Positions 51,376 to 62,400 of a stretch of 64,000 nucleotides of DNA are shown piece by piece. Numbering within the stretch: the first letter of the stretch is position 1; each line of letters begins with the position of its first letter. This stretch comes from Perkinsus marinus ATCC 50983. Lineage: Eukaryota > Perkinsozoa > Perkinsida > Perkinsidae. The notes under the pieces were generated by a model that was not told the origin of the DNA, searched no databases, and saw nothing but the letters and a program-made list of their open reading frames with translations. The translations under genes were made by a program, and so were the position numbers. The stretch is taken from the NCBI RefSeq assembly GCF_000006405.1, contig NW_003202973.1:1-64000 (forward strand), in the 5' to 3' direction.

Positions 51376-51594
51376 CCAGTGATCTATCAGTGCTTGAGCG
51401 GCAGACTACTGGACCGGGACTCTATCCGGACGCTGCAGGTTCATCCCGACTGATGTCACGGGCGAACCTCGTCACTGTGGCTAGACGCGAGTAGGATGCT
51501 CTTGGATGTTTACGAGAAGCCAAAAAGAGTCCAAATTCGAGCAGCTCGAATTGAGCTCGAATCGAGCTCGCTCTCCGCGGGTACGTTCTCCGTG

Positions 51595-51623
51595 CAACAT
51601 AGGAGAGGCCCTCTCCTATGTTG
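51595..51623. repeat. Perfect palindrome, 14-1-14
   Basis: The arm CAACATAGGAGAGG is followed by one C and its exact reverse complement. Below it, 51688-51720 is a second perfect palindrome (16-1-16, arm TAATTAGTAGTACTAA). Confidence 0.95.
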
Positions 51624-51687
51624 ACCTTATTACTAAATCAGTAGTATGATGTGTCGGTCTTCTTCCGTCGTCTTCGGGTTTCGGTAC

Positions 51688-51720
51688 TAATTAGTAGTAC
51701 TAAGTTAGTACTACTAATTA
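51688..51720. repeat. Perfect palindrome, 16-1-16
   Basis: TAATTAGTAGTACTAA-G-TTAGTACTACTAATTA, perfect over 33 bp, 64 bp below the previous palindrome and downstream of the nuclease genes. Confidence 0.95.
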
Positions 51721-51958
51721 TCCCTGTTGCGATATGACACTAACTAGAAGTTAGCCCTCCACTAAACTAACCAAATCCCTCACCAATTGTCGTACCAACG
51801 CAAGTAATACTCTCTGGCACTCTCTACCCTCTGAGGAGACATATACAACATGAGTATACGTAAGCCTGTTTTAGTTCGCAACAACTGATATTACAAGCGA
51901 AACGTTCGCTCCGAAAGAAAAGGAGAAAGGAATCAGTAACGACAAGCTAAAGCGGAAG

Positions 51959-53098
51959 TTAGGCAGAGCAGGAGCAACGCTCATCAGTGCCGAAGCACAC
52001 GGGCTCATTAAGCCAGTACTTGCAATAGGAGCCAGCATGGTTCTTCGCACAGATCTTATCCGCCTGATCACAAGGGTTAGTGATCGGGGTAGTGGTAGGA
52101 ACGGCAGTAGTCGTGGGAATGGGAGTAGTAGTAGCATCGTCAATGACGGTAGTTCCATCCTCGAAGATGCTGTTCAACAGCCAGGCGAAGCGAACACCAC
52201 CCTTGGCAAGCTGCTCTCTAACAGTCTCAATACGAGTAGTATAGTAGTCGAATGAGAGGACATCACCGCTCTCTACAGGAGTGCCATCAACGTTAGTGTA
52301 GGCCATACTGCAAGCCACTTCGGCATCATCTTGGAGCATGGTATTAACACACTCGTCGATACCGTTAGTCTCGCAATCCTTCAGCCAACCGTCAACCTTA
52401 TCGGCGTACTTACCACCAACCATCAAATCAACACCAATAGAATCAACGATGTTGGTCCAGAAGCGGGTACGGTCGATTCTCTGGATCTCGTCGTCCTCAC
52501 CGGGGTGATCAGCCGGATCGTCCTGGAAGACATACTGGCCGGGGTAGCGCTCAAGCTCCCATTGATCGAGAATGCTAAAGTCCCAAACAGAGTGGAGGTT
52601 GGTGCTCTTGTTGTTGGCGAAGTCCGTGGTGACGGAAATCTTGTTACCAGCATAATCCTCGATGCGACCAGCATGAAGAGGCTGATGAATATCACCCATA
52701 AAATGAACGAGGAACTTCATAGCCACCTGACGCTCATAACGAGACAAGGACTCGTCAGCAACCCTCCTGGTGTAATTCTTGATGGCACCAGCAACACAAC
52801 GGTCCTCCTTGCAATCTCGGTCGTAAACAAACGTGCAGTTGATCGTATCAGCGTAATGAAGATCAGACGACCATCCCCATTCCTCCTTCTCTTCGGGAGT
52901 ACCGTGAACGATGAAGTCAGGCCAGCTAGAGAATTCTCCAAGGCGGACACCATCACCCATGATAGCGTTAACGGCCTGTCTGGCATTCACTGAGAGACGA
53001 TTGTCACCAACCTCAGCAACGGTAGAATGTCCATCAACACCCCAGGCAGAGACACATGGAACTGTGATGAGTGCGAGAGTACACAGACGACTGAACAT
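51959..53098 (-). CDS. Secreted P1/S1-type nuclease, copy 1
   Basis: Zinc-dependent single-strand nuclease and 3'-nucleotidase. Signal peptide MFSRLCTLALITVPCVSA, then WGVDGHS: the mature N-terminal Trp and His are zinc ligands as in P1. Other ligands are visible in SSWPDF, DLHYAD, FLVHFMGDIHQPLHAG and NLHSVWDF. A Thr/Pro-rich linker (TTTPIPTTTAVPTTTP) leads to a C-terminal Cys-rich module (CDQADKICAKN..YCKYW..CFG..CSCSA) with six or more Cys, not part of fungal P1. Single exon. It is probably secreted for nucleic-acid scavenging. Adjacent copy 2 is about 90% identical in protein. Confidence 0.9.
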   Translation of the reverse strand: MFSRLCTLALITVPCVSAWGVDGHSTVAEVGDNRLSVNARQAVNAIMGDGVRLGEFSSWPDFIVHGTPEEKEEWGWSSDLHYADTINCTFVYDRDCKEDRCVAGAIKNYTRRVADESLSRYERQVAMKFLVHFMGDIHQPLHAGRIEDYAGNKISVTTDFANNKSTNLHSVWDFSILDQWELERYPGQYVFQDDPADHPGEDDEIQRIDRTRFWTNIVDSIGVDLMVGGKYADKVDGWLKDCETNGIDECVNTMLQDDAEVACSMAYTNVDGTPVESGDVLSFDYYTTRIETVREQLAKGGVRFAWLLNSIFEDGTTVIDDATTTPIPTTTAVPTTTPITNPCDQADKICAKNHAGSYCKYWLNEPVCFGTDERCSCSA

Positions 53099-53730
53099 AG
53101 TACGAGTAGCAACAAGGAACTACCGCAAACATTACATAGCATGGAGGCCAGCCCCATGAAGAGGGTAAACTAACATCGTCCGAGCTCACTAAACTAACCT
53201 ATAGCGTCAATGACGAATACCAAGTTACTTAATGACTCATTCTAGTAAGAAGAGAGTTCCCAGGTGCCATCCTGAAGAGCCTTCGGAGGAAATGTCAAAA
53301 TATCATACGACATCAGCCAGTGAAAACATCGGGAGAAATCCAGGTGAGAGTGTCAACGTGCAACAACCAGTGTTTAGCGAATCACAATCCTAACACAAAA
53401 ATTGTCTCCCTGCTATCAGCGATGAACTCAAAGGATATCAATGAGATTAACTCACGTTCATCCGAGTGATTTTCAACTCAAAACATTTCTTCGACCTCAA
53501 CAGTAGCCTCAACTGAATCAGAACCGATCCGACTGTGTTATAGGCGCAATAGAAATTTGAATTCCCAAAAGAGAAAGCATAGCATAGATATCATCTACTA
53601 TAGATACAAAGCAAACGTACTCGAAACGAGAACAGGAAAAACCAAGAAGCCCGTGAAGGACTCCAACATCGAGTCGCGAGAACGTACACATACGAAAAGA
53701 AATCCCAACATACTGCTGTAAACGGTTGAA
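53099..53730. other. Intergenic between nuclease copies
   Basis: No gene recognised; the promoter of copy 1 must lie here. Confidence 0.4.
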
Positions 53731-54897
53731 TTAAAAGTCAACCCCAGTAGTAGAGGACTGGGCAGAGCAAGAGCATGGCTTGTCACTGCCGGAACACACT
53801 GGTTCATCGAGCCAGTACTTGCAGTAGGAACCCTCGTACGACTTGGCGCAGAGCCTATCAGCGTCCTCACAAGTCATGTAAGGAGTAGTAGTAGGAACAG
53901 CAGTAGTCGCAGGGATTGGCGTTGTAGTAGTAGCATCGTCAATGACGGTAGTTCCATCTTCGAAGATGTTGTTCAACAGCCAGGCGAAGCGAACACCACC
54001 CTTGGCAAGCTGCTCTCTGACAGTCTCAATACGAGTAGTGTAGTAGTCGAATGAGAGGACATCACCGCTCTCCACGGGAGTGCCATCAACGTTAGTGTAG
54101 GCCATACTGCAAGCGATATCAACATCATCTTGGAGCATGGTATTAACACACTCGTCGATACCGTTAGTCTCGCAATCCTTCAGCCAACCGTCGACCTTAT
54201 CGGCGTACTTACCACCAACCATCAAATCAACACCAATAGAATCAACGATGTTGGTCCAGAAGCGGGTACGGTCGATTCTCTGGATCTCGTCGTCCTCACC
54301 GGGGTGATCAGCCGGATCGTCCTGGAAGACATACTGGCCGGGGTAACGCTCAATCTCCCACTCATCGAGAATGCTAAAGTCCCAAACAGAGTGGAGGTTG
54401 GTGCTCTTGTTGTTGGCGAAGTCTGTGGTCACCTTAATCAAATTACCACCGAGGTTGGAAGAACTTCCAGCATGAAGAGGCTGATGGATATCACCCATGA
54501 AATGAACGAGGAACTTCATAGCCACCTGACGCTCATAACGAGACAAGGATTCGTCGGCAACCCTCCTGGTGTAATTCTTGATGGCACCAGCAACACACCA
54601 GTCGTCCTTGCAGTCTCTGTCGTAAACAAACGTGCAGTCTTGGGAATCAGCATAGTGCAATCCGGCTGACCATCCCCATTCCTCCTTCTCTTCGGGAGTA
54701 CCATGAAGGATGAAGTCAGGCCAGCTAGAGAATTCTCCAAGGCGGACACCATCACCCATGATAGCGTTAACGGCCTGTCTGGCATTCACTGAGAGACGAT
54801 TGTCACCAACCTCAGCAACGGTAGAATGTCCATCAACACCCCAGGCAGAGACACATGGAACTGTGATGAGTGCGAGAGTACACAGACAACTGAACAT
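53731..54897 (-). CDS. Secreted P1/S1-type nuclease, copy 2
   Basis: Tandem paralogue on the same strand, single exon. The frame is open for 67 further codons upstream, but I place the start at 54897 because MFSCLCTLALITVPCVSA is the signal peptide and matches copy 1. All zinc ligands are kept (WGVDGHS, WPDF, LHYAD, VHFMGDIHQPLHAG, LHSVWDF). Differences cluster in short patches: AGLHYADSQDCTF instead of SDLHYADTINCTF, SSSNLGGNLIKV instead of RIEDYAGNKISV, and the C-terminal module (CEDADRLCAKS..CSGSDKPCSCSA) with an extra tail SSTTGVDF. Patchy divergence suggests local conversion or selection on surface loops. Confidence 0.9.
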   Translation of the reverse strand: MFSCLCTLALITVPCVSAWGVDGHSTVAEVGDNRLSVNARQAVNAIMGDGVRLGEFSSWPDFILHGTPEEKEEWGWSAGLHYADSQDCTFVYDRDCKDDWCVAGAIKNYTRRVADESLSRYERQVAMKFLVHFMGDIHQPLHAGSSSNLGGNLIKVTTDFANNKSTNLHSVWDFSILDEWEIERYPGQYVFQDDPADHPGEDDEIQRIDRTRFWTNIVDSIGVDLMVGGKYADKVDGWLKDCETNGIDECVNTMLQDDVDIACSMAYTNVDGTPVESGDVLSFDYYTTRIETVREQLAKGGVRFAWLLNNIFEDGTTVIDDATTTTPIPATTAVPTTTPYMTCEDADRLCAKSYEGSYCKYWLDEPVCSGSDKPCSCSAQSSTTGVDF

Positions 54898-56176
54898 TTG
54901 GAGCGACCAAAACAAGAAACTGCGATGATCAGCCGGTCTAACATCATTCACACTCCCACTGCAAATCTCAATCATAAATCCAAGCAAAGAGCGTCCATGC
55001 GCCGCGCTGTGAAGGCTAGGCTGCAGTATCCTTCCGCTATATCGAAGTTCCAGTCGCATCTGCCAACGATGAGAATCGAGGTTAGTCCCCATGGTCACTT
55101 TTCTCTGGGGAGATTATCATCCCTGCCAGAGCAATGAATTACTCCACTGTGATAGTCTCAGATTGCCGCGTATCAGGCCGTGGCATTTCAGCTTGTGACA
55201 CATGTCCCACTTGAGGCTAGCAGGAGGAAAATTATCGATAGAAGGGCGAAGATCATAGAGAGGTCTGATCTCATTATTCGGTCGTATCTCGGGGACTGTC
55301 GCTGGTAAAAGACTACGCGTGCAAACGTGAAAAACGTGAATTTCGCTCCGCTGCTCATGCCATACCACTCCTTTCTCACATCATGTACGGAGAGCGCCTG
55401 TGGTGATCTACGAGATGGCATCCTTGTAGGAGCAGAGAAGCGCCTTGCAGAGATACACTTTCTGCTAGTTGAAGACTACTCGAATTCCCGTCTTAGTGAT
55501 ATGACGGTCAGTCAGGCAATATTTAGGGCGCCCGTTACTGGAAAACTTTCAATGAGAATTGCTCTCAGGTCAAATAGGGTGAAAGAGATGAGTGTCCGAT
55601 GTTTTAGCAGTATCATCCCAAGAGGATGAAATACTGTCATCATCACCATAGTCAACTTCTTCATTACCGAATTTACCAACACAACTCTGTTGATAATCTC
55701 GCAAGAGAGATGGAAAAAAACTTAACTTGATCACTTCCGGGACTTTGCTCTAAACTACTCCAACCATTTCATGATGAATAGCAGAGTATCAAAATCTCAA
55801 GACAGCAAAATTGTTCTAGAGATCGAATGATAATCCAACAAGGGCGAGCTTCTGTGAAAACACGGACAACAATTGTGTGAATTATTTCGTAAGAACGTGA
55901 CTACAATGCACTTTGTCATAACCAAAATCAGCAAAGAATCAACGACGATAGGGCACTCCGGAAGAGAAGTGGAGTAATCATCTAATCGCCAAGGAAAGCA
56001 ATTCACATCGATGCCCTCTGTTGCGCGCCGCCTCCGCCGATTAGCCCTCAACACAACACATTCAGTTCGCCCCCGAGTTTGACGTGCCTTCACACCCACG
56101 TGGCCATCAGCCAAAGCGGATGGGCTTAAATCACCGATAGCAGTGTTACGGAACTCGTACAAGCAGGTAGCAAGAT
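54898..56176. other. Intergenic, nothing firm
   Basis: Contains one TTCGCTCCGC motif (55342-55351). Open frames are short and unsupported. Confidence 0.4.
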
Positions 56177-56584
56177 CTAAAAGCGCTTGCATTTTCGATC
56201 ACTCTCGAAAAAACACATCTCTTCTTCAGCCAGCGGAAGATCACGTTTCAAATTCTCGTTGAGGGCAGCAGCTGAGCCATCCAGGTCCTTCCCGGAGGGT
56301 ATCTTCTCGGGGAGGAATCGTACCAGAGCTTGCTTGATACAGAGACGCATTGTGCCCAGCTGCACAGAGGCTCGGCCGTGGCTATCCACTCCACATAGGA
56401 TGCCAACTCCATACGGTGTTTCAACCTGACCACCAACACGAAAGTGCCCAGAACTTCCCCACGTGAAACCCCCGGTCACCAGCGTTCCGTTAGCTCTGGG
56501 GTCCTGGAACTGCGGCAGATGATCGATCTTCTTGAGGTATTGCTGTGCCTCCTCGCAGACTCTCTCAGGATCACTGAATGTCAT
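56177..56584 (-). CDS. Hypothetical protein with SH3-like strand pattern
   Basis: 135 residues, starting MTFSDPERVCEEAQQYLKKI (helix), then GGQVETPYGVGILCGVD..GRASVQL, resembling small beta-barrel repeats that read ETPYGxGxV..R.DG..VVxL. A second frame (56192-55797) starts MQALLDLATCLYEFRN right at its end, one base out of register; the two may be one protein with a frameshift or unseen intron. Function unknown. Confidence 0.45.
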   Translation of the reverse strand: MTFSDPERVCEEAQQYLKKIDHLPQFQDPRANGTLVTGGFTWGSSGHFRVGGQVETPYGVGILCGVDSHGRASVQLGTMRLCIKQALVRFLPEKIPSGKDLDGSAAALNENLKRDLPLAEEEMCFFESDRKCKRF

Positions 56585-56699
56585 CTCGCAGGAGTTGTCA
56601 AATAAACTGATTTTAAAACTCGTCAGAACTAATCGAGTTTTACGAGTGGAAATCTATCCCAGAACTGATTCTGCCTCCCGAAATTGATTCACGAGTGAA

Positions 56700-56872
56700 A
56701 TATGCACATGACCAACTACGTGTGTTGGTGACAATGGGAAGATTTTCAGCAAATCTCGAAGAATTTCTATTGGTTTCTGCACACTTCTACCCTAAATGTG
56801 CAATCTCCTATAATAAGTGAAAATGCTCCTGAGCTCAGCTGAGAAAAGTATAGATATATTCCAACACTGCGA
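56700..56872. repeat. MITE copy
   Basis: Complete-looking copy, from TATGCACATGACCAAC to ATATTCCAACACTG. CGAGTG occurs on both sides and could be part of a target duplication. Confidence 0.75.
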
Positions 56873-57001
56873 GTGGTAGGAGGTACCTCCCTCAATGAGG
56901 CATCCGGAAGATCTTCAGTACTCCAACCAGAAGCTCAAGAAACGCCACAATCAATGAACCACATGGCTACAGCCAGCCTGAACAGCTGAGTCTAGTTTAG
57001 C

Positions 57002-57184
57002 GTTGGAATATATGTCCGCTTTCTTCAGTTGAGCTAAAGAGTGTCCTCACTAGTTATACAAGTTTGCATACGAATTGGGGTAGAAGTGTACAGAAACCGA
57101 CAAAATTTTCCTCAATTTTCCTCAGAATTTCCACAAATATCTCCTACACCTGCAGTTGACCATGTGCATATTTTCCCACACCGG
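57002..57184. repeat. MITE copy, opposite orientation
   Basis: From CGTTGGAATATATG to TGCATATTTTCCCACACC, nearly full length and close to the consensus. Confidence 0.8.
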
Positions 57185-58147
57185 ACTTTTTCACCCAGAG
57201 CTACAACGTCCCAACGCTCGCAATAAGGACGCTCTACACAACCATTGGCTTGCTGAAAAAGTCGCCATGAAATCTGATGGCTAATTACAGCTGTGTCCCA
57301 ACATCTAAAGAGCGAGCTGTGGACTTCTGCGTGTGCGTGCATGGGTAGCATCTGGCGAAGACAAGGTGTCCATATTTTCTTATATCATTCGATTCGGTGG
57401 ACTTCACTGTATCAGAGAATGCCAATATATATTTCATATCGATGCTATATATGTTTATCATCGACTGTCTCAGAAAACGTATGTAATTTGCAAAAAGCGC
57501 GCGCCCCATGATGCAGAAATTACAATGTAGAGTTTCCTGTACGCGTACAGAAAAGGAACAAAACTCTATATAGTGAGAGAAGATCGTCTCACCCAAGAAA
57601 ATGATAGAAATCGTAGCACTGACTGCACACACGTTGCAAAGCTGCTTTGCCAAAGCACCTTGCACATCCGTGCAAAAACACAACGTTCCAAACGGACCAA
57701 CAACTACACAAGCCTCATATCGCACTGCAATCGCCATTGTCCAATCCACCGCAACATTCACAGCACTCAGGGAACTATCGTACATCTCGGGCGTGCGCTC
57801 CTAGCTCATAGTTTGCACCTCCTAGCACTGCGTGCCCTTCAAGAAAGAAAGAACAATTAATAAGTCTCTGAAGGAATGGACCTCCACACAGGAAGAGGAG
57901 ACAGTCAGAGAGTAGGCTGAGATACAATTGCCACAAACAACGTTCACAGGTGTCTGAAGGGAGTGATTTTCCGGGAATAAATGCCCGGCAAATTTTTTAG
58001 TATCATTCGATAGAGCATACCGTGAGGAGTGATAATATACAGATATCTACGTTGTAACCCACAGGATTAATGATTTATTCCAGAGCTGGGGGTTCACCCA
58101 TTGTTCGTACTAGGACCTCATGTGATTAGCCCTCTCAACTCTCCAAG

Positions 58148-58247
58148 NNNNNNNNNNNNNNNNNNNNNNNNNNNNNNNNNNNNNNNNNNNNNNNNNNNNN
58201 NNNNNNNNNNNNNNNNNNNNNNNNNNNNNNNNNNNNNNNNNNNNNNN
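58148..58247. other. Assembly gap (100 N)
   Basis: 100 N placeholder between the 57-kb spacer and the zinc-rich gene. Confidence 0.99.
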
Positions 58248-58282
58248 TTTTTCACACTATCGCACGTACGAGATCGTGCTCG

Positions 58283-58807
58283 CTATCCATATACTGGCCG
58301 CATTTGAGCACACGGCCTAGGAGGTGACTGTTGTAGTGGCCGTCCTTTCTGTGGTGCAGCAGAATGCTTTTTCTGTAGAGTGTTGGACTTCTTCTCTGCG
58401 TAAATACAACACACCTTGCAACGATTCTCGGCCGAACATATAACCGTGCCCCTCGTCTTAACGGGCTCGTAGTGCCAAAAGGTTCCGCTCACATAAAACC
58501 TTTTGTGCTCCTCCCACTCCGTCTGCTCAACCTCGTTATCGCGTAAACGGCACAGTCGCCTCTTGCAACCGTCACATAAAACCTTGGGTAGACGGGTATT
58601 GGTGAGTTCATCTTTGAAGTCGATCTTGTAGAACCGGGTAGCCAGGGCACACATGGCTTCGCTTGGTGGAGGCGCTTTTGATTGGCCGTTGCGTAGGGTC
58701 ACTCGGTGAGCACAGAAACGGCAGACACGGTAGAGTCTATCGTTATGGAACGAGTCGGTTAAGATGGAGACCTCTTTCGGGATTTGGAGCCACGTAGACG
58801 CAGGCAT
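58283..58807 (-). CDS. Cys-rich zinc-binding protein, unknown
   Basis: 174 residues, intronless. Cys pairs in CRFCAHRV (about 30), VLCDGCKRRLCRL (about 77) and CKVCCIYAEKK (about 132), with HYEP and Arg/Lys-rich linkers, suggest a zinc-stabilised domain; the tail is basic and Pro/Gln-rich. The RLPKVLCDGCKRRL wording recalls cysteine-rich proteins found near retroelements in other protists and nematodes, but I cannot assign a family. Confidence 0.5.
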   Translation of the reverse strand: MPASTWLQIPKEVSILTDSFHNDRLYRVCRFCAHRVTLRNGQSKAPPPSEAMCALATRFYKIDFKDELTNTRLPKVLCDGCKRRLCRLRDNEVEQTEWEEHKRFYVSGTFWHYEPVKTRGTVICSAENRCKVCCIYAEKKSNTLQKKHSAAPQKGRPLQQSPPRPCAQMRPVYG

Positions 58808-58989
58808 GTAGATTCTGGCGAGTGCCCAGTGGGGATAGAGCAGGTCCGGGTGAAAAAACTAGTGCGACACAGAGTGGATCCGTCTGCGCGATGGTTATTA
58901 TGCACTGCTCAATCTACGTGTGCTTTGCGTACATGCGATACTGCCGTTATAGATGTGAGGTGTGGGAGAGTACTTCATTGATTCCTGAA

Positions 58990-59085
58990 CACATCCAGCC
59001 AGAATCATATGTAAACTTCTATACTTGGTGAAGAAACTCCTAAGCTCAGCTGAGGAAAGCGAACATACGTTCCCCAACACTGCGA
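58990..59085. repeat. Partial MITE copy
   Basis: The 3' half only, ending GCGAACATACGTTCCCCAACACTG. Confidence 0.65.
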
Positions 59086-59418
59086 AGAACTCACATCCAC
59101 CTCGTTGAAATCGCCCTAGCAAACCGTCACCAATCTCGATCCCCTTTCAGCCGCGGCATTCTCACTGACGTCATCCGCCAACTCGTTACCAGTCTGTCAC
59201 AAGCTTGACAAGTCGACTCGTTCGACTAACCCAAGCCGACATTCAGTGAACTCAAGAAGTTGACCATTGAAAATTTACTTTGCATCGGTCATTGCAGTTT
59301 TTTTCCTACGTTAGAAATAGGTACAATTAGCATAGCACTAGTCATAACGTACGGGCGAGCATCTCCTCAAGCGAGTTCATACACTCTCTTGAGCAGACGC
59401 TCCGAATCAATTACAGCA

Positions 59419-62400
59419 TCACAGTGGCTCAGCTTCTACTGTCGACAGCTGAGGCCCTTCCACGGGAGGCGTAGTAGTAGCAGTAGCAATATTATCCTGC
59501 AACACTGTCAAACTACAGCTACAAATACACTCCATGAACTCACCTGAACTGGACAATTCGGCACAGCCTCCTCTGAGGTCTCCTTTACAACAACAGGAGG
59601 AGGCTGCACCGGGAAGTAGTCAGTGATTCGTCGCATTCGCTTAGCATCTGCACACATCATAGAAGGAGACCTCATCCGCAAATGAACAAATGTCGGAATA
59701 TACATTCTCTTTCCTCAGCTGAGCTCAGAAGTTTCCTATACAGTGTTGGAGGAATATACATTCTCTTTCCTCAGCTGAGCTCATGAGTTTCCTCACTAAC
59801 AATAAGAGTTTATATACGAATTCGGATAGAAGTGTACAAAAACCAGCAGGAATTTCCCAAAATTTCCCCACAACCATCATATTGTCACCAACACATGTGG
59901 TTCACAAAGTGCAAATTCTACCACACTGATACAAACCCTTACCTTGCTTATTCCCATCAGAAACTCCTCCACAGCCATCACCATCACTTCCACTCCCACC
60001 GGCTCCTGCAGATTCATCGTCCCCTTCACCACTCCTCGAATTAGCTGTCTCTCGGTTGGTCGGAGGAGGCGGTTGCTCCGGCTTCAAACGGCGCTTTCGA
60101 GTCCCAGGCCCATTCTGAGGACAAAATATGCCCACAGTTGCACTTCAGTTCTCAATAGCTACCCGAGTCAGTGACCAACTCCTTTTCTCAGCCAGATTCT
60201 CCATAGTCTTCGGTTGAAGTTTCAGCTGAGGCGAAAAGCAGCGTGGGAAAATATGCACATCGTCAACTCCATATGAATTTTGTACAGGAAAATTTGAAAA
60301 ATTCTTCTTAGTTGCTGTACACTTCTACCCGAATTAGCGATCTCAGCTGAGGGAAAGCGAACATACATTCCAACACGACCCCCCCCCCCCCTACTTCTTT
60401 AATCGCCTCCTCGGTTATCCACCAAGCCATGCAAGAGTTCGCGCCGCGTCGTTCATACTTGGCGACTCGTTTGATCTGCGCTGCCGTACCACAGCCAGCG
60501 CACTGTGGGTGTCTGCATGGGGCATTTCTACTACCGTTACTACGACCATGGCAAACAGTGTGGAAAATATGCACATGAAAATTCCGAGGAAATTTCGGCA
60601 ATATCTGTACACTTCTACTCGAATTCGTATATAAACTTCTATAATTAACTCAGCTAAGGAAAGCAGACATAAAATCCTCCAACATCAGTTTTGCAATATA
60701 TGTTCGCTTTCCTCAGCTGAGCTCGGGAGTTTCCTCACTACCTATAGGAGTTTCCATACGAATTCGACTACAAGTGTACATAAACCATTGGGAATTTCCT
60801 CCAAATTTCTTCAGAATCACCATATTGTCACCAACCCATGTGCAAATTTTCACCAACACCGACAGCGACCCTTACTGCTCCTCAAAGCCTTGCTTCAGCT
60901 TCCCCAACGACATTGCGCTTGCGTGCACAAATTTGGCCAACTTTCGCCTCAGCTTGACGTCAGTCCAGACCTGTCACTAATCCATCTACTCCGCATCTCC
61001 CTCAACCCACCTTTTTTCGCTGCTGGTGAGACTTCGCTCCGCCGTTTCTATCAAAAATCAATGACAAAAATCAACAACTCAACAGTAACCCCTTACGCAT
61101 CGGAGTCACTAGGTCGTCCAGTATCGCTGCCCGACGGGGATCTCATCGGCCCTTCTCCCGAAACACCTCCACCCTGCTGAGGTCCTCGCTGGCTCGACGC
61201 TGCTGACTGGGCAGTTGGCTTTGGATCGTCTTCCCCGGGGGCGTCCAGCAAACCTGCATGCAGTGTTAAAAATATGTTCGCTTTTCTCAGCCGGGAAGAA
61301 ATGTACCGGAAATTTTTGAGAATTTCCCGAAATTTCCACATTGTCACCAACATATGCACATTTTCCAACAATCCCTGTATGCCACTCTCCCGAAATGAAA
61401 AAAAAGACCAACAGCTACACTCACTTTGATCAAGCGTGTCAACTGTAAAGTCGCTAATTACCGTCTCGCGGAGTGACGTAAGGACAGCAGAAGCACCACC
61501 AGGAGGAGGCCACTCTAAGCCATCAATTTCCCCGAGGGATATGCAAACCGTCGCCAAGACGTCCGCGGACCGACGCTGAAAAAAGACCGGATCGAAAACC
61601 AGTATGAGAGGAGTATATGCACATGGACAACTACATGCGTTGGAATGTGGAAATTTTGAGAAAATTATTGTTCGTTTCTATACCCGAATTGCATGATTAT
61701 TATGGAAACTCCTGAGCTCAGCTGAGGAGAACAAACATATATTCCTCCAACACTATATAGGAAACTCCTGAACTCAGCTGAGGAAAGCGAACATATATTC
61801 CTCCAACACTGTATAGGAAACTCCTGAGCTCAGCTGAGAAGAACAAACATATATTCCTCCAACACTGTATAGGAAACTCCTGAGCTCAGCTGAGGAAAGA
61901 AAACATATATTCCTCCAACACTGTATAGGAAACTCCTGAGCTCAGCTGAGGAAAGCGAACATATATTCCTCCAACACTGTATAGGAAACTCCTGAGCTCA
62001 GCTGAGGAAAGCGAACATATATTCCTCCAACACTGTGTAGGAAACTCCTGAGCTCAGTTGAGGAAAACAAACATATATTCCTTCAAAACCATCATTACCA
62101 ACCCCTCCCACCTTTTTTGTTTTCTTTTTTATTAATTCCCTCTCTGCCGCAGCACACTCCTCGTCCTCCGACATCTCATCAGCACTCAGTTTCCCATCAG
62201 AAACCACACACGACTAAACCGCAATCACCAACAGAGAATCGTCCAGAAACCTATAATGTTCCCGAGGAGGAAGTCTATTTTGAATTTCCCACATGGCTAG
62301 GTATACATTCTTCAATCAGTTTCCCATGTAAATGTCATCATCACATTAGGAACATCATTTTCCCCATCGTTATCAAACAAGTTCTTCGTAACGAAGGGGC

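Noticed and set aside
52331-54669. Plus-strand frames of 179-220 residues opposite the nucleases
   Set aside because: Both copies show the same antisense frame because the nuclease coding is conserved; no domain or start context.
53731-55098. Start of nuclease copy 2 at 55098
   Set aside because: The extra 67 codons have no match in copy 1, and would bury the signal peptide; 54897 is chosen.
57285-57785. 166-residue minus-strand frame
   Set aside because: Overlapping frames on both strands, no domain, low-complexity hydrophobic start; not enough support.
60378-60390. Poly-C run as a telomere or regulatory tract
   Set aside because: A single homopolymer next to a MITE end; probably slippage.
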